A DNA stretch of 64,000 nt from Thiohalomonas sp041685045 (GTDB taxonomy: Bacteria > Pseudomonadota > Gammaproteobacteria > Thiohalomonadales > Thiohalomonadaceae), in NCBI GenBank assembly GCA_041685045.1, contig JAWLGP010000013.1, positions 65,734 through 129,733 of the forward strand, written 5' to 3'. The position numbers and the translations under genes were made by a program. Numbering within the stretch: the stretch's first letter is position 1; each line of letters starts with the position of its first letter. The notes under the pieces are model-generated. The model ran no database searches and was not told where the DNA came from. It worked only from the letters and a program-made list of their open reading frames with translations. This document shows, piece by piece, positions 54,335-61,832 of this stretch.

Positions 54335-55601
54335 TGTTCACTTCCTCAGCATCCAGGTGGTCCGCCACCATTTCGGCCAGGCCGATCACTTCCACCGGCA
54401 TGTTGTAATGCTCCAGCGCCTCCTCGAAGGTGATGCGACAGTTGGCGCAGGAGGTCACCACCGTCGTTACCTCCAGTTCGTCCAGCTGGCGTTTTTTCAC
54501 CTTGAACGACTTCAGCTTGAGTTCCTCCGCCCGGTCATTGGCACTGACGCCGCCGCCACCGCCACAGCACCAGTTCCACTTGCCGGTTTCGTGCATCTCC
54601 TGGAAGTTCTCCGCGATCTCGCCCAACAGCCGGCGGGGCGGGTCGATTACGCCGCCGCGGCGGGCGATCTGGCAGGGGTCGTGGTAGGTGAGCGGGCGCG
54701 GGTCCCTGCCCTTGAAGCGGATGCGGCCGTCGGCCCGCAGTTGGTCGAGCAGTTCCAGGATATGCACCACGTCGAACTTGTAGCGGCGGCCGATGAGATT
54801 CGGGCCCTCGAAGCGCAGAGCCATGAAGGCGTGGCCGCACTCGGGGCTGATCACGGTCTTGACGCCCAGTTTCTCCGCCGCGTCGACGATGCGCTGTACC
54901 ACCTTGGCCGCGAGGTCCGACTGGCCGATCTGGATGCCGCTGTTGGTGGCCTCATAGGCGTCGGTGGAGAGGGTCCAGCTCACGCCCGCCTGGTGGAACA
55001 CCCGGGCCAGGGCGCCGAGATACTCGGGGTAGTTGACGATCTCCATGGAGGAGAGCAGCGCCAGGTAGTCGGCGCCCACCTTGTCCAGCGGGATCTCGAG
55101 TCCGGTCTCGGCCTCCTGACGCTTTATCTGCGCCATCAGTGTCTGCAGCTTCACCCCCATGGGGCTGCCGAGTTCGATGGTGCGGCGCGTGGCGTCGATG
55201 ACGCCGGGCGGGGCGTGACCGGCCAGCGACAACCCCTCGCGGAACTTGCGGATCATGTAGGTGATGTCGTTGCCGACCGGGCAGACCAGAGAGCAGCGCC
55301 CGCACATGGAGCAGGCGTCGTAGGTCAACCGGCTCCACTCGGCCAGTTCCTCGTCGGTCACCGGTTGGACCAGGCCTAGCAGGCGGGTGATGCGCCCCAG
55401 CAGGGTGAACTCCTGCCGCCAGATCCGCTTCATCGGCTCGACCTTGTTGATCGGCGTGTAACGCGGGTCGCCCGTCTCCGTGTAGAACAGGCAGGCGTCG
55501 GCGCAGAGTCCGCAATGGACGCAACTGGCGAAGTAGCTGGCGATGGGGGCGTCGATGGCCTGGCGGATGGCATCGACGCCGCGTTCGAACGAGGCGCTCA
55601 T
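54327..55601 (-). CDS. isp2: Isp2, HdrD/DsrK-like iron-sulfur protein of the hydrogenase
   Basis: 424 residues from MSASFERGVDAIRQ; the ATG overlaps the isp1 stop (ATGA). Two [4Fe-4S] ferredoxin motifs lie in the first 120 residues: SCVHCGLCADACLFY and ACSMCGRCSLVCPVGNDITY. Two CCG-type domains follow, with LTYHDPCQIARRGG, WNWCCGGGGGVSAND and VVTSCANCRITFEEAL, as in the HdrD and DsrK catalytic subunits. It probably passes electrons between the hydrogenase and the quinone pool or a thiol/disulfide couple through Isp1. Confidence 0.94.
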   Translation of the reverse strand: MSASFERGVDAIRQAIDAPIASYFASCVHCGLCADACLFYTETGDPRYTPINKVEPMKRIWRQEFTLLGRITRLLGLVQPVTDEELAEWSRLTYDACSMCGRCSLVCPVGNDITYMIRKFREGLSLAGHAPPGVIDATRRTIELGSPMGVKLQTLMAQIKRQEAETGLEIPLDKVGADYLALLSSMEIVNYPEYLGALARVFHQAGVSWTLSTDAYEATNSGIQIGQSDLAAKVVQRIVDAAEKLGVKTVISPECGHAFMALRFEGPNLIGRRYKFDVVHILELLDQLRADGRIRFKGRDPRPLTYHDPCQIARRGGVIDPPRRLLGEIAENFQEMHETGKWNWCCGGGGGVSANDRAEELKLKSFKVKKRQLDELEVTTVVTSCANCRITFEEALEHYNMPVEVIGLAEMVADHLDAEEVNND

Positions 55602-56257
55602 GAGGCCACCCCCTTGCGCGCGAAGTTGTTGCCGTTGTACCAGCGTGAGATGAACAGGGTGAAGAAGTGCCCCAGCTTGCCGAACGGCAGCGCAATCAGC
55701 AGCAGCATCACCGTGAAGATGTGAATGGCCAGCATCCAGGTGTAAGGCAGCATAAAGTGGTGATAGGCCATCCAGCCGGTCAGAACCGGCAGAAAGGTCA
55801 GCGTCCAGCCGACATAGTCGTCGGCATTGGAGAGAAAGCGCTTCACCGGGTCGGCGATGCGCACAGTCAGCGTCAGCACCAAGGTCAGTAGCGTGATCAC
55901 CGCGACGAAGTCCACCACCGGCGTCGGCAGTCCCGGCCAACCGATGCCGATGGCGTTGCGCAGGAACTCGATATGGGGGATGAACAGGAAGAAGGTGATG
56001 AACAGGCCCAAATGGAAGATGTAGCCGCCGATATAGAGTACCGGCGCCTTTTTCAGCAGACCATCCGCTGGCGCCGAGCGGGTGAACATCGTGCGCCAGG
56101 GCGAGCCCGGCGTGACCTCGCGCGCCGGTGCCAGGTCCGGTTTGTGGCCCAGGCTGTAGACCTCAATCAGGCGCAGAATGAGTCCGAAGACGAAGATGGC
56201 AAAGGCCATGACCAGTCCCGGCCCCCGCACCCACATCAGAAATTCCACATCGCTCAT
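55598..56257 (-). CDS. isp1: Isp1, NarI/DsrM-like cytochrome b membrane subunit
   Basis: 219 residues with about five membrane helices. It begins VEFLMWVRGPGLVMAFAIFV; histidine pairs suited to haem b are in GGYIFHLGLFITFFLFIPHI and WMAYHHFMLPYTWMLAIHIF. It has no signal peptide. It anchors the hydrogenase and links it to the quinone pool together with Isp2. Starts three bases after hynS ends; its stop overlaps isp2. Confidence 0.94.
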   Translation of the reverse strand: MSDVEFLMWVRGPGLVMAFAIFVFGLILRLIEVYSLGHKPDLAPAREVTPGSPWRTMFTRSAPADGLLKKAPVLYIGGYIFHLGLFITFFLFIPHIEFLRNAIGIGWPGLPTPVVDFVAVITLLTLVLTLTVRIADPVKRFLSNADDYVGWTLTFLPVLTGWMAYHHFMLPYTWMLAIHIFTVMLLLIALPFGKLGHFFTLFISRWYNGNNFARKGVAS

Positions 56258-56260
56258 GGC

Positions 56261-57346
56261 TTACTTCTCCAGATCGTCGGGGGAGACCGGCTGCTTCGCC
56301 TCGACCGCCTTTTCCTTGGCGTGGCGATTGCGCAGCATCATGGCCCCACCTGCCACCGCTCCGGCCGCCGCCGCGGCCGTGGCCGCCGGCGCAAACGGGC
56401 CGGTCGGCACCGAGATCGCCTTGTAGAAACTTCCGGTATCCCAGAAGTGCGGCTCGGAGCAGCCGATGCAGCCATGACCGGACTGGATCGGAAAGCTGGT
56501 GCCCTGGTTCCACTTGGTGGTGGCGCAGGCGTTGTGGGTGGTCGGCCCGCGACAGCCGAGCTTGAACAGGCACCAGCCCTTGCGGGCACCCTCGTCATCG
56601 AAGCTCTCGGCGAACAGGCCGCGATCATAGAACGGGCGGCGGTAGCAGCGGTCATGGATGGTGTCGCCGTAGAAGGCGGTCGGCCGCTGCCTGGAATCGA
56701 GTTCCGGCACCGTGCCGAAGGTCAGGTAGTGCGCCACCACGCCGGTGATCGCCACCGGAATAGGGGGACAGCCTGGAACGTTGATGATCGGCTTGTCCTT
56801 GACGATTGCGCTTACCGGCACGGCGCCGGTCGGGTTGGGGCGCGCCTCGGGGATGCCGCCGTAGGCGGCGCAGGTGCCGATATTGATGATCGCCGCGGCG
56901 CCGGCGGCCGTCTCCTTCAGCATCTCCAGATTGGTCATGCCGGCGATGGTGGAGTAGACCCCGCCGTCCTTGACCGGCACCGAACCGTCCACCAGCAGCA
57001 GATAGCGGCCGTGAAACTTCTCCATCGCCTCGTGGCGCGCCCGCTCCGCCGCCTCGCCGGAGGCGGCCATGAGGGTGTGGTGGTAGTCGAGCGAGATGGC
57101 GTCGAAGATGAGCCGTTCGATGCTGGGTGAGTGGGAGCGGGTCAGCGACTCGGTGCAGCCGGTGCACTCCTGGAAGGAGAGCCAGATCACCGACGGGCGT
57201 TGCGCCGTCGCCAGTGCCTGCGCCACCGCCGCGGTCATGGTCGGCGGCAGGGCCATCATCGAGGTGGTCGCGGCACAGAACTTGAGAAAGCCGCGGCGAC
57301 TGATCCCGCGCGCCTTCAGGTACGCGAGCACACTGTCGTCTTTCAT
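56261..57346 (-). CDS. hynS: Isp-type (group 1e) [NiFe] hydrogenase small subunit
   Basis: 361 residues. N-terminal Tat signal with SRRGFLKFCAATTSMMALPP exports the folded dimer. Iron-sulfur ligands: WLSFQECTGCTESLTRSH (proximal), GTCAAYGG, PGCPPIP, LFKLGCRGPTTHNACATTKW and HGCIGCSEPHFWDTG. A C-terminal hydrophobic Ala/Gly helix (about 318-342) could be a membrane anchor. First gene of the hyn operon; upstream lies palindrome copy 5. Confidence 0.96.
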   Translation of the reverse strand: MKDDSVLAYLKARGISRRGFLKFCAATTSMMALPPTMTAAVAQALATAQRPSVIWLSFQECTGCTESLTRSHSPSIERLIFDAISLDYHHTLMAASGEAAERARHEAMEKFHGRYLLLVDGSVPVKDGGVYSTIAGMTNLEMLKETAAGAAAIINIGTCAAYGGIPEARPNPTGAVPVSAIVKDKPIINVPGCPPIPVAITGVVAHYLTFGTVPELDSRQRPTAFYGDTIHDRCYRRPFYDRGLFAESFDDEGARKGWCLFKLGCRGPTTHNACATTKWNQGTSFPIQSGHGCIGCSEPHFWDTGSFYKAISVPTGPFAPAATAAAAAGAVAGGAMMLRNRHAKEKAVEAKQPVSPDDLEK

Positions 57347-57394
57347 GGTTCCCCCTATGCGGAAACGATGAAACCGGGTCGCACTCCGAAGCAG

Positions 57395-57602
57395 AGCAAA
57401 CGCGTACTTACGTCACGGCCGTGCTGCAAGCGGGGCAAGTCCTTGAAAGCAGGTACGCTGTAAATACATTCCCTGTAAGCTCGACGGCCGCATCCCTCGA
57501 CCGTATGTTCCAGACACGGTCTACCTCCTGCATCCATGCAGTCGTGCGGCCGACGACCTGCTTTCAAGGACTTACCCCGCTTTCGGGTAAGCATGCGTTT
57601 GC
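57395..57602. repeat. Palindromic dispersed element, copy 5, interrupted
   Basis: Inner arms at 57429-57454 and 57555-57581 are complementary over 26 bases, and outer GCAAACGCGTACTTA and GTAAGCATGCGTTTGC also pair. Unlike other copies the core is split after GGCCGCATCCCT by about 48 extra bases (57498-57546) that include CTCCTGCATCCATGCAGTCG. It lies in the hynS upstream region and replaces the expected promoter spacing. Confidence 0.88.
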
Positions 57603-57631
57603 CCCTGCCTTAAAAAAAACCCAATGCCGAA

Positions 57632-58060
57632 TCAGCCTCCGCGCCCGACCTCGAACAAGCGTGCGCGCAGGGCATCCAGCCCCTCTTTTACATCTTCGAT
57701 GGGCGCTGACAGCAGTTCCGGGCAGAAGGTGACTTCAAGGAAGTGGGCCATCACCTCTTCATCTTCATTGTAGTGAAGCACCCACCAGATCCCCGGGATC
57801 CCGCTCTCCTGCACTTCGGCCATGCCGACCGCATCCACCTCCGCATGGACCTCGCCTTCACCCAGCACCTCGTTGAGCAGGGCGTAGTCCTCGTCGCCGA
57901 GAGGCAGACCGCCCAGGTCGATGCTCGACTCCTCGCCCTCGTCGAGCAGCCGCTTCAGCATCTGCTCGAGTTCGCTCAATACCGCCCGTGCGTTGTCGCT
58001 ATTTCCGGTCAGCATCGCCGCTCCTTCTACCCGTACACCGATATCTTCAAGCCGACTCAC
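57632..58060 (-). CDS. HupH/HyaF-family hydrogenase assembly factor
   Basis: 142 residues. Matches by eye the HupH C-terminal domain: SELEQMLKRLLDEGEESSID, LGEGEVHAEVDAVGMAEVQE, SGIPGIWWVLHYNEDEEVMA and FLEVTFCPELL. Family members assist maturation of the small subunit iron-sulfur centres. It is shorter than full-length HupH (about 280), carrying about one domain. It overlaps the end of the protease gene by 14 bases. Confidence 0.85.
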   Translation of the reverse strand: MSRLEDIGVRVEGAAMLTGNSDNARAVLSELEQMLKRLLDEGEESSIDLGGLPLGDEDYALLNEVLGEGEVHAEVDAVGMAEVQESGIPGIWWVLHYNEDEEVMAHFLEVTFCPELLSAPIEDVKEGLDALRARLFEVGRGG

Positions 58061-58532
58061 GGAGGCTCCACCGTTTGAGTAATGCCATTGTCATGTCACA
58101 GACCTGTGGAATGGCGGCACTCACCGCCGCCGTAGGGGTTTCCGACCAGTCCACCGACGCGGGCTGTACGCCGATCAAGGCGCGCCAGGACGGCAACCGA
58201 TGGGTCAGGCGGGCGATGGCCATGAGGTCAAGCAGACCCACCTCGTGTACGCTGCGCCGGGCGCCGGCATTGAGATAGGCGTCCAGTTCATCGCCTTCGA
58301 ACAGGCGAACAGTACCGGGTGAGGCGTTGAGCTCGGCCGCATCGAGAATGACGAGGCGTTGCGCCTCGCAGAGGGGGACGGCCAGGGTGAAACTCAGGGT
58401 TCCTCCATCGAGGAATCGGATGTCCTGACGGTGGGCATGGTCCCGGTGCAGGCGCGCGACTGCATGCACCCCCACCCCTTCGTCACCGAGCAGCGTGTTT
58501 CCGATACCAAGTACGACCGTCGTGGCCTGCAT
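58047..58532 (-). CDS. hupD: Hydrogenase maturation protease for HynL
   Basis: 161 residues from MQATTVVLGIGNTLLG, preceded by ACGGGG; a longer frame adds 29 residues reading into repeat-like DNA. Nickel-binding acidic residues: GIGNTLLGDEGVGVHAVARL (Asp/Glu), LIVLDAAELNASPGTV-like segment reading RLVILDAAELNASPGTVRLF (Asp), and SVHEVGLLDLMAIA (His). It cuts the 15-residue tail of HynL. Coupled to the HupH-like gene, downstream of palindrome copy 6. Confidence 0.93.
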   Translation of the reverse strand: MQATTVVLGIGNTLLGDEGVGVHAVARLHRDHAHRQDIRFLDGGTLSFTLAVPLCEAQRLVILDAAELNASPGTVRLFEGDELDAYLNAGARRSVHEVGLLDLMAIARLTHRLPSWRALIGVQPASVDWSETPTAAVSAAIPQVCDMTMALLKRWSLRESA

Positions 58533-58780
58533 TGCGACCCCGTGGACTGCTGCTGTTCTCGTTATTGCACTCTTCCCAGTCCGATGCGCACGAACGTTGC
58601 GGTTCGCTGTGCTCACCAAACCCTCGCCAGATTCAATTGCTGGGTGCGCTGAGAAACGAACCTCACCAGATTGGGCATTGGATTATCAGAAGTGCTCTTT
58701 AGTCGGGGTTTCCCCGCTCCTCCTCTCCGCACACCTATATCATTATCGACCCATAGCGTCCACCGCGCGATGTGCCCTTG

Positions 58781-58946
58781 CAGGGTGGACGCATACTAAC
58801 GTCACGGCCGTGCTGCAAGCGATGTAAGTCCTTGAAAGCAGGTACGCTGTAAATACATCCCTGTACGCTCGACGGCCGCATCCCTGCGGCCGACGACCTG
58901 CTTTCAAGGACTTACATCGCTCTTCGGTGAGTATGCGTTTACCCTG
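58781..58946. repeat. Palindromic dispersed element, copy 6
   Basis: Inner arms 58818-58843 and 58896-58921, outer arms CAGGGTGGACGCATAC and GTATGCGTTTACCCTG. Nearly base-for-base the same as copy 3 at 28.4 kb, including the extra TCACGGCCGTGCTGCA on the left. It lies in the divergent region between hupD and hypC. Confidence 0.93.
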
Positions 58947-59012
58947 TGTGCCCTTGCAGGCCGCCCGCCACCGACGGCTATACTTGAACGCTGATTCCGA
59001 CAGGAACGGACC

Positions 59013-59246
59013 ATGTGCCTCGGCATCCCCATGCAGATCACCGCCATCGACGGCTACAACGCCCGCTGCCAGGCAAAGGGCGTCGAGCGCGACGTCAGCC
59101 TGTTCATGCTGCAGGCGCCCGACGTACAGGTCGGGGACTTCGTCATCGTGCACGTCGGTTACGCCATTCAAAAGGTCGACCCACAGGAGGCGCAGACCAC
59201 CTGGGAGCTGTTCGACCAGATGCTGGCGCAGAGCGGCGATGCATGA
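59013..59246 (+). CDS. hypC: Hydrogenase assembly chaperone HypC
   Basis: 77 residues beginning MCLGIPMQIT with the invariant Cys2 that binds the Fe(CN)2CO precursor together with HypD. The rest shows DVSLFMLQAPDVQVGDFVIV then HVGYAIQKVD, the usual OB-like fold. AGGAACGG precedes the ATG. It heads the hypCABD operon; its stop overlaps hypA. Confidence 0.96.
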   Translation: MCLGIPMQITAIDGYNARCQAKGVERDVSLFMLQAPDVQVGDFVIVHVGYAIQKVDPQEAQTTWELFDQMLAQSGDA

Positions 59247-59613
59247 GCTGTCGGTTTGTCAGGGCCTGCTGAGCCAGGTAGCCAGGATTGCCGCCGAGCA
59301 CAATGCAAGCGCCGTTACCCGCATCACACTCCACATCGGCCCACTGTCGGGCATCGAGCCTCGCCTGCTGGAAGATGCCTTCCCCATCGCCCGTGCGGGC
59401 ACCGTCGCCGACAGTGCCGAACTGGTCATTGAAACACTGCCGGTGCGGGTCCGTTGCCGAACGTGCGGCGCCGAATCGGAGGCCACGGCCAACCGGCTGC
59501 TCTGTGGCGCCTGTGGCGACTGGCAGACCCACCTCATCGGCGGCGACGAACTGCTGCTGGCAAGCGTTGAGCTGAACCAACCGGAAACGATCGGAGACGA
59601 ACACCATGTGTGA
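59239..59613 (+). CDS. hypA: Hydrogenase nickel-insertion protein HypA
   Basis: 124 residues beginning MHELSVCQGLLSQV; the N-terminal MHE binds nickel. The zinc site is RCRTCGAESEATANRLLCGA with a second pair CGACG. The ATG overlaps hypC by 8 bases, and the stop overlaps hypB by 8. It delivers nickel to the large subunits together with HypB. Confidence 0.96.
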   Translation: MHELSVCQGLLSQVARIAAEHNASAVTRITLHIGPLSGIEPRLLEDAFPIARAGTVADSAELVIETLPVRVRCRTCGAESEATANRLLCGACGDWQTHLIGGDELLLASVELNQPETIGDEHHV

Positions 59614-60412
59614 CACCTGCGGCTGCAACGTCACCCCCGGCAACCGCCATCTGGTGGAGGGTCATGGCAAGCTGGCGCGCACCGGCAACGGCCACGCCGC
59701 CATCGAGGTACTGAGCGGCCTGCTATCCGCCAACGACCATCAGGCGCTGCACAACCGGGAACACCTGGATGCCCACGGCGTGCTCGCCATCAACCTGATG
59801 TCCTCGCCCGGCTCCGGCAAGACCGCACTGCTGGAGGCCACCATCGAACAACTTCGTGACCGCTTCAAAGTAGCCGTCATCGAAGGAGACCTGGAGACCG
59901 AGAACGACGCCGCGCGCATTCGCGCCCGCGGCGTGCCGGCGGTGCAGATCACCACCGGCACCGCCTGCCATCTGGACGCCCATCTGGTCCACGATGCCCT
60001 GCACGGACTCGACCTCCACGGTCTCGACCTCCTATTCATCGAAAACGTCGGCAACCTGGTCTGCCCGGCCAGCTTCGACCTCGGCCACCACGCCAACGTC
60101 ACCTTGTTGTCGGTCACCGAAGGCGACGACAAGCCGGCCAAGTACCCGGTAATGTTCCGCAAGTCGGAGCTTATGCTGATCACCAAATCGGACCTGCTGC
60201 CCTATTTGGATGATTTCCAACCCGAACGGGCCGAGCGCTACCTGCGGGAACTGGCCAACCGGGCCCCGGTCCTGAACCTGTCGGCACGCAGCGGCGAAGG
60301 TCTTCAGCATTGGCTCGAGTGGCTGGAGCAGCGCCTCTCTGCGCATCGGCAAGGGCTGGCGCAACGGCCGAACCGGCCGCACCACCATCATAACGAACAC
60401 GCGCACGAGTGA
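59606..60412 (+). CDS. hypB: Hydrogenase nickel-incorporation GTPase HypB
   Basis: 268 residues. An N-terminal CDTCGCN metal motif is followed by the GTPase core: Walker A INLMSSPGSGKTALLE (about 62-77), VAVIEGDLETENDAARI, LDLLFIENVGNLVCPASFDL and LMLITKSDLLPYLD with the guanine-specificity motif. The tail ends in a His-rich stretch (HHHHNEHAHE) likely to store nickel. GTP hydrolysis drives nickel transfer to HypA. Confidence 0.96.
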   Translation: MCDTCGCNVTPGNRHLVEGHGKLARTGNGHAAIEVLSGLLSANDHQALHNREHLDAHGVLAINLMSSPGSGKTALLEATIEQLRDRFKVAVIEGDLETENDAARIRARGVPAVQITTGTACHLDAHLVHDALHGLDLHGLDLLFIENVGNLVCPASFDLGHHANVTLLSVTEGDDKPAKYPVMFRKSELMLITKSDLLPYLDDFQPERAERYLRELANRAPVLNLSARSGEGLQHWLEWLEQRLSAHRQGLAQRPNRPHHHHNEHAHE

Positions 60413-60446
60413 CTCGAGGCTTTTCCGAGAATGGCAGACGGCACTC

Positions 60447-60502
60447 TGTAGGAGCGGCGGAAGCCGCGAATAACCGCTATCGCAACTCCCGTCGCTCCTA
60501 CA
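60447..60502. repeat. REP-like hairpin between hypB and hypD
   Basis: TGTAGGAGCG at the left and CGCTCCTACA at the right are perfect complements around an inner GGCGGAAGCCGC stem. This TGTAGGAGCGGC pattern is the common gammaproteobacterial REP sequence. No other copy is seen in this window. Confidence 0.85.
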
Positions 60503-60580
60503 AGCTACTGCGCTAACCCGGCCTATCAATCTACGGCGCTTCGGCAGAGCCCGCACACGAACCTGGGAGTGACGGCAGAC

Positions 60581-61669
60581 ATGAGCGACGCCCGCACCTG
60601 GCTGGACCGAATCCGCGCCCTCCCCCTGGACGAGCCGGTGCGGATCATGAACGTCTGCGGCGGCCATGAACGCTCCATCACCATGGCCGGGATCCGGGGC
60701 GCGCTGCCCGAGAACATCGAACTGATCCCCGGCCCCGGCTGCCCGGTCTGTGTCTGCCCGGAAGAGGCGGTCTACGCCGCCATTCGCTACGGACTGGAAG
60801 ATGGCGCCACCGTGGTTGCCTACGGCGACATGCTCCGGGTGCCCGTCAACGTTCCCAAAGGTGACCCCCGCTCCCTGGAAGAGGCCCGAGCCCGCGGCGC
60901 CGATATCCGTCCCATCGCCTCGCCTACCGAGGCAGCCCGCATCGCCCACGAGAGCCCCGACCGCACGGTCGTCTTTCTGGCCGCTGGTTTTGAGACCACC
61001 ACCGCCCCCACCGCTGCGCTGGTGGCCGAGGAGCTCCCGGACAACCTGCTGCTGCTGATGGCCGGCCGTCTGACCTGGCCGGCGGTCGCCATGCTGCTCG
61101 ACTCGGAACAGCCGGGCTTTGACGCCCTGGTGGCGCCGGGACACGTCGCAACCGTCATGGGCCCGGAGGAGTGGCAGTTCGTGGTGGACCGCCACCAACT
61201 GCCGACCGCAGTGGCGGGCTTCAGCCCGGACAGCCTGCTGGCCGCCACCTACTCGGTCCTACGACAGAAACTGGAAGGGAGGCTGTTTCTCGACAACTGC
61301 TATCCGGACGTGGTGAAACCGGGCGGCAATCCAACTGCGAAGCGGATGCTTGAGCAGGTGTTCGAAATCGCCCCGGCCACCTGGCGCGGTGTCGGTACCA
61401 TCGACGCCTCCGGTTTCGAACTGCGGCCGCAGTACGCCCGCCACGACGTGCGCCAACACCTGCCCGACCACGCCGCCGACCAACGCCGCCGCGCCGGCGA
61501 GATGCCCCCCGGCTGCGACTGCGCCCGCGTCGTCCTCGGCAAGATTTACCCCACCGAATGCCGCCTCTACGGCAGCGCCTGTACCCCCCGCAACCCCGTC
61601 GGCCCCTGCATGGTGTCTGACGAGGGCGCCTGCCGGATTTGGTGGGCGGGGGGCCGCAGGCCCGCTTGA
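60581..61669 (+). CDS. hypD: Hydrogenase formation protein HypD
   Basis: 362 residues from the ATG after GGGAG (an in-frame GTG four codons earlier is possible). Holds the iron site and a [4Fe-4S] cluster for assembling Fe(CN)2CO with HypC. Motifs: IMNVCGGHERSITMAGIRGA, LIPGPGCPVCVCPEEAV, FLAAGFETTTAPTAALV, and the C-terminal cysteine region MPPGCDCARVVLGKIYPTEC then GSACTPRNPVGPCMVSDEGA. Complete, but not followed by hypE as is usual; base composition changes just after it. Confidence 0.95.
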   Translation: MSDARTWLDRIRALPLDEPVRIMNVCGGHERSITMAGIRGALPENIELIPGPGCPVCVCPEEAVYAAIRYGLEDGATVVAYGDMLRVPVNVPKGDPRSLEEARARGADIRPIASPTEAARIAHESPDRTVVFLAAGFETTTAPTAALVAEELPDNLLLLMAGRLTWPAVAMLLDSEQPGFDALVAPGHVATVMGPEEWQFVVDRHQLPTAVAGFSPDSLLAATYSVLRQKLEGRLFLDNCYPDVVKPGGNPTAKRMLEQVFEIAPATWRGVGTIDASGFELRPQYARHDVRQHLPDHAADQRRRAGEMPPGCDCARVVLGKIYPTECRLYGSACTPRNPVGPCMVSDEGACRIWWAGGRRPA

Positions 61670-61832
61670 TAAGGACCACCCCAAACCCATCATTTCTCAT
61701 CCGAAGTGTTCCGTAATCCTCTACAAATTTCGCCCGCAACCGCCCGCCACTTGCACTCAGACCTAGCCATCCCATTAACTGGCAGTTACTATTAACCGCA
61801 GTGGATCTCTTGCGACTCTTTGGTTTTCAAGA

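Noticed and set aside
58743..59171. 142-codon minus-strand frame
   Set aside because: Reads through palindrome copy 6 and antisense to hypC; not a gene.
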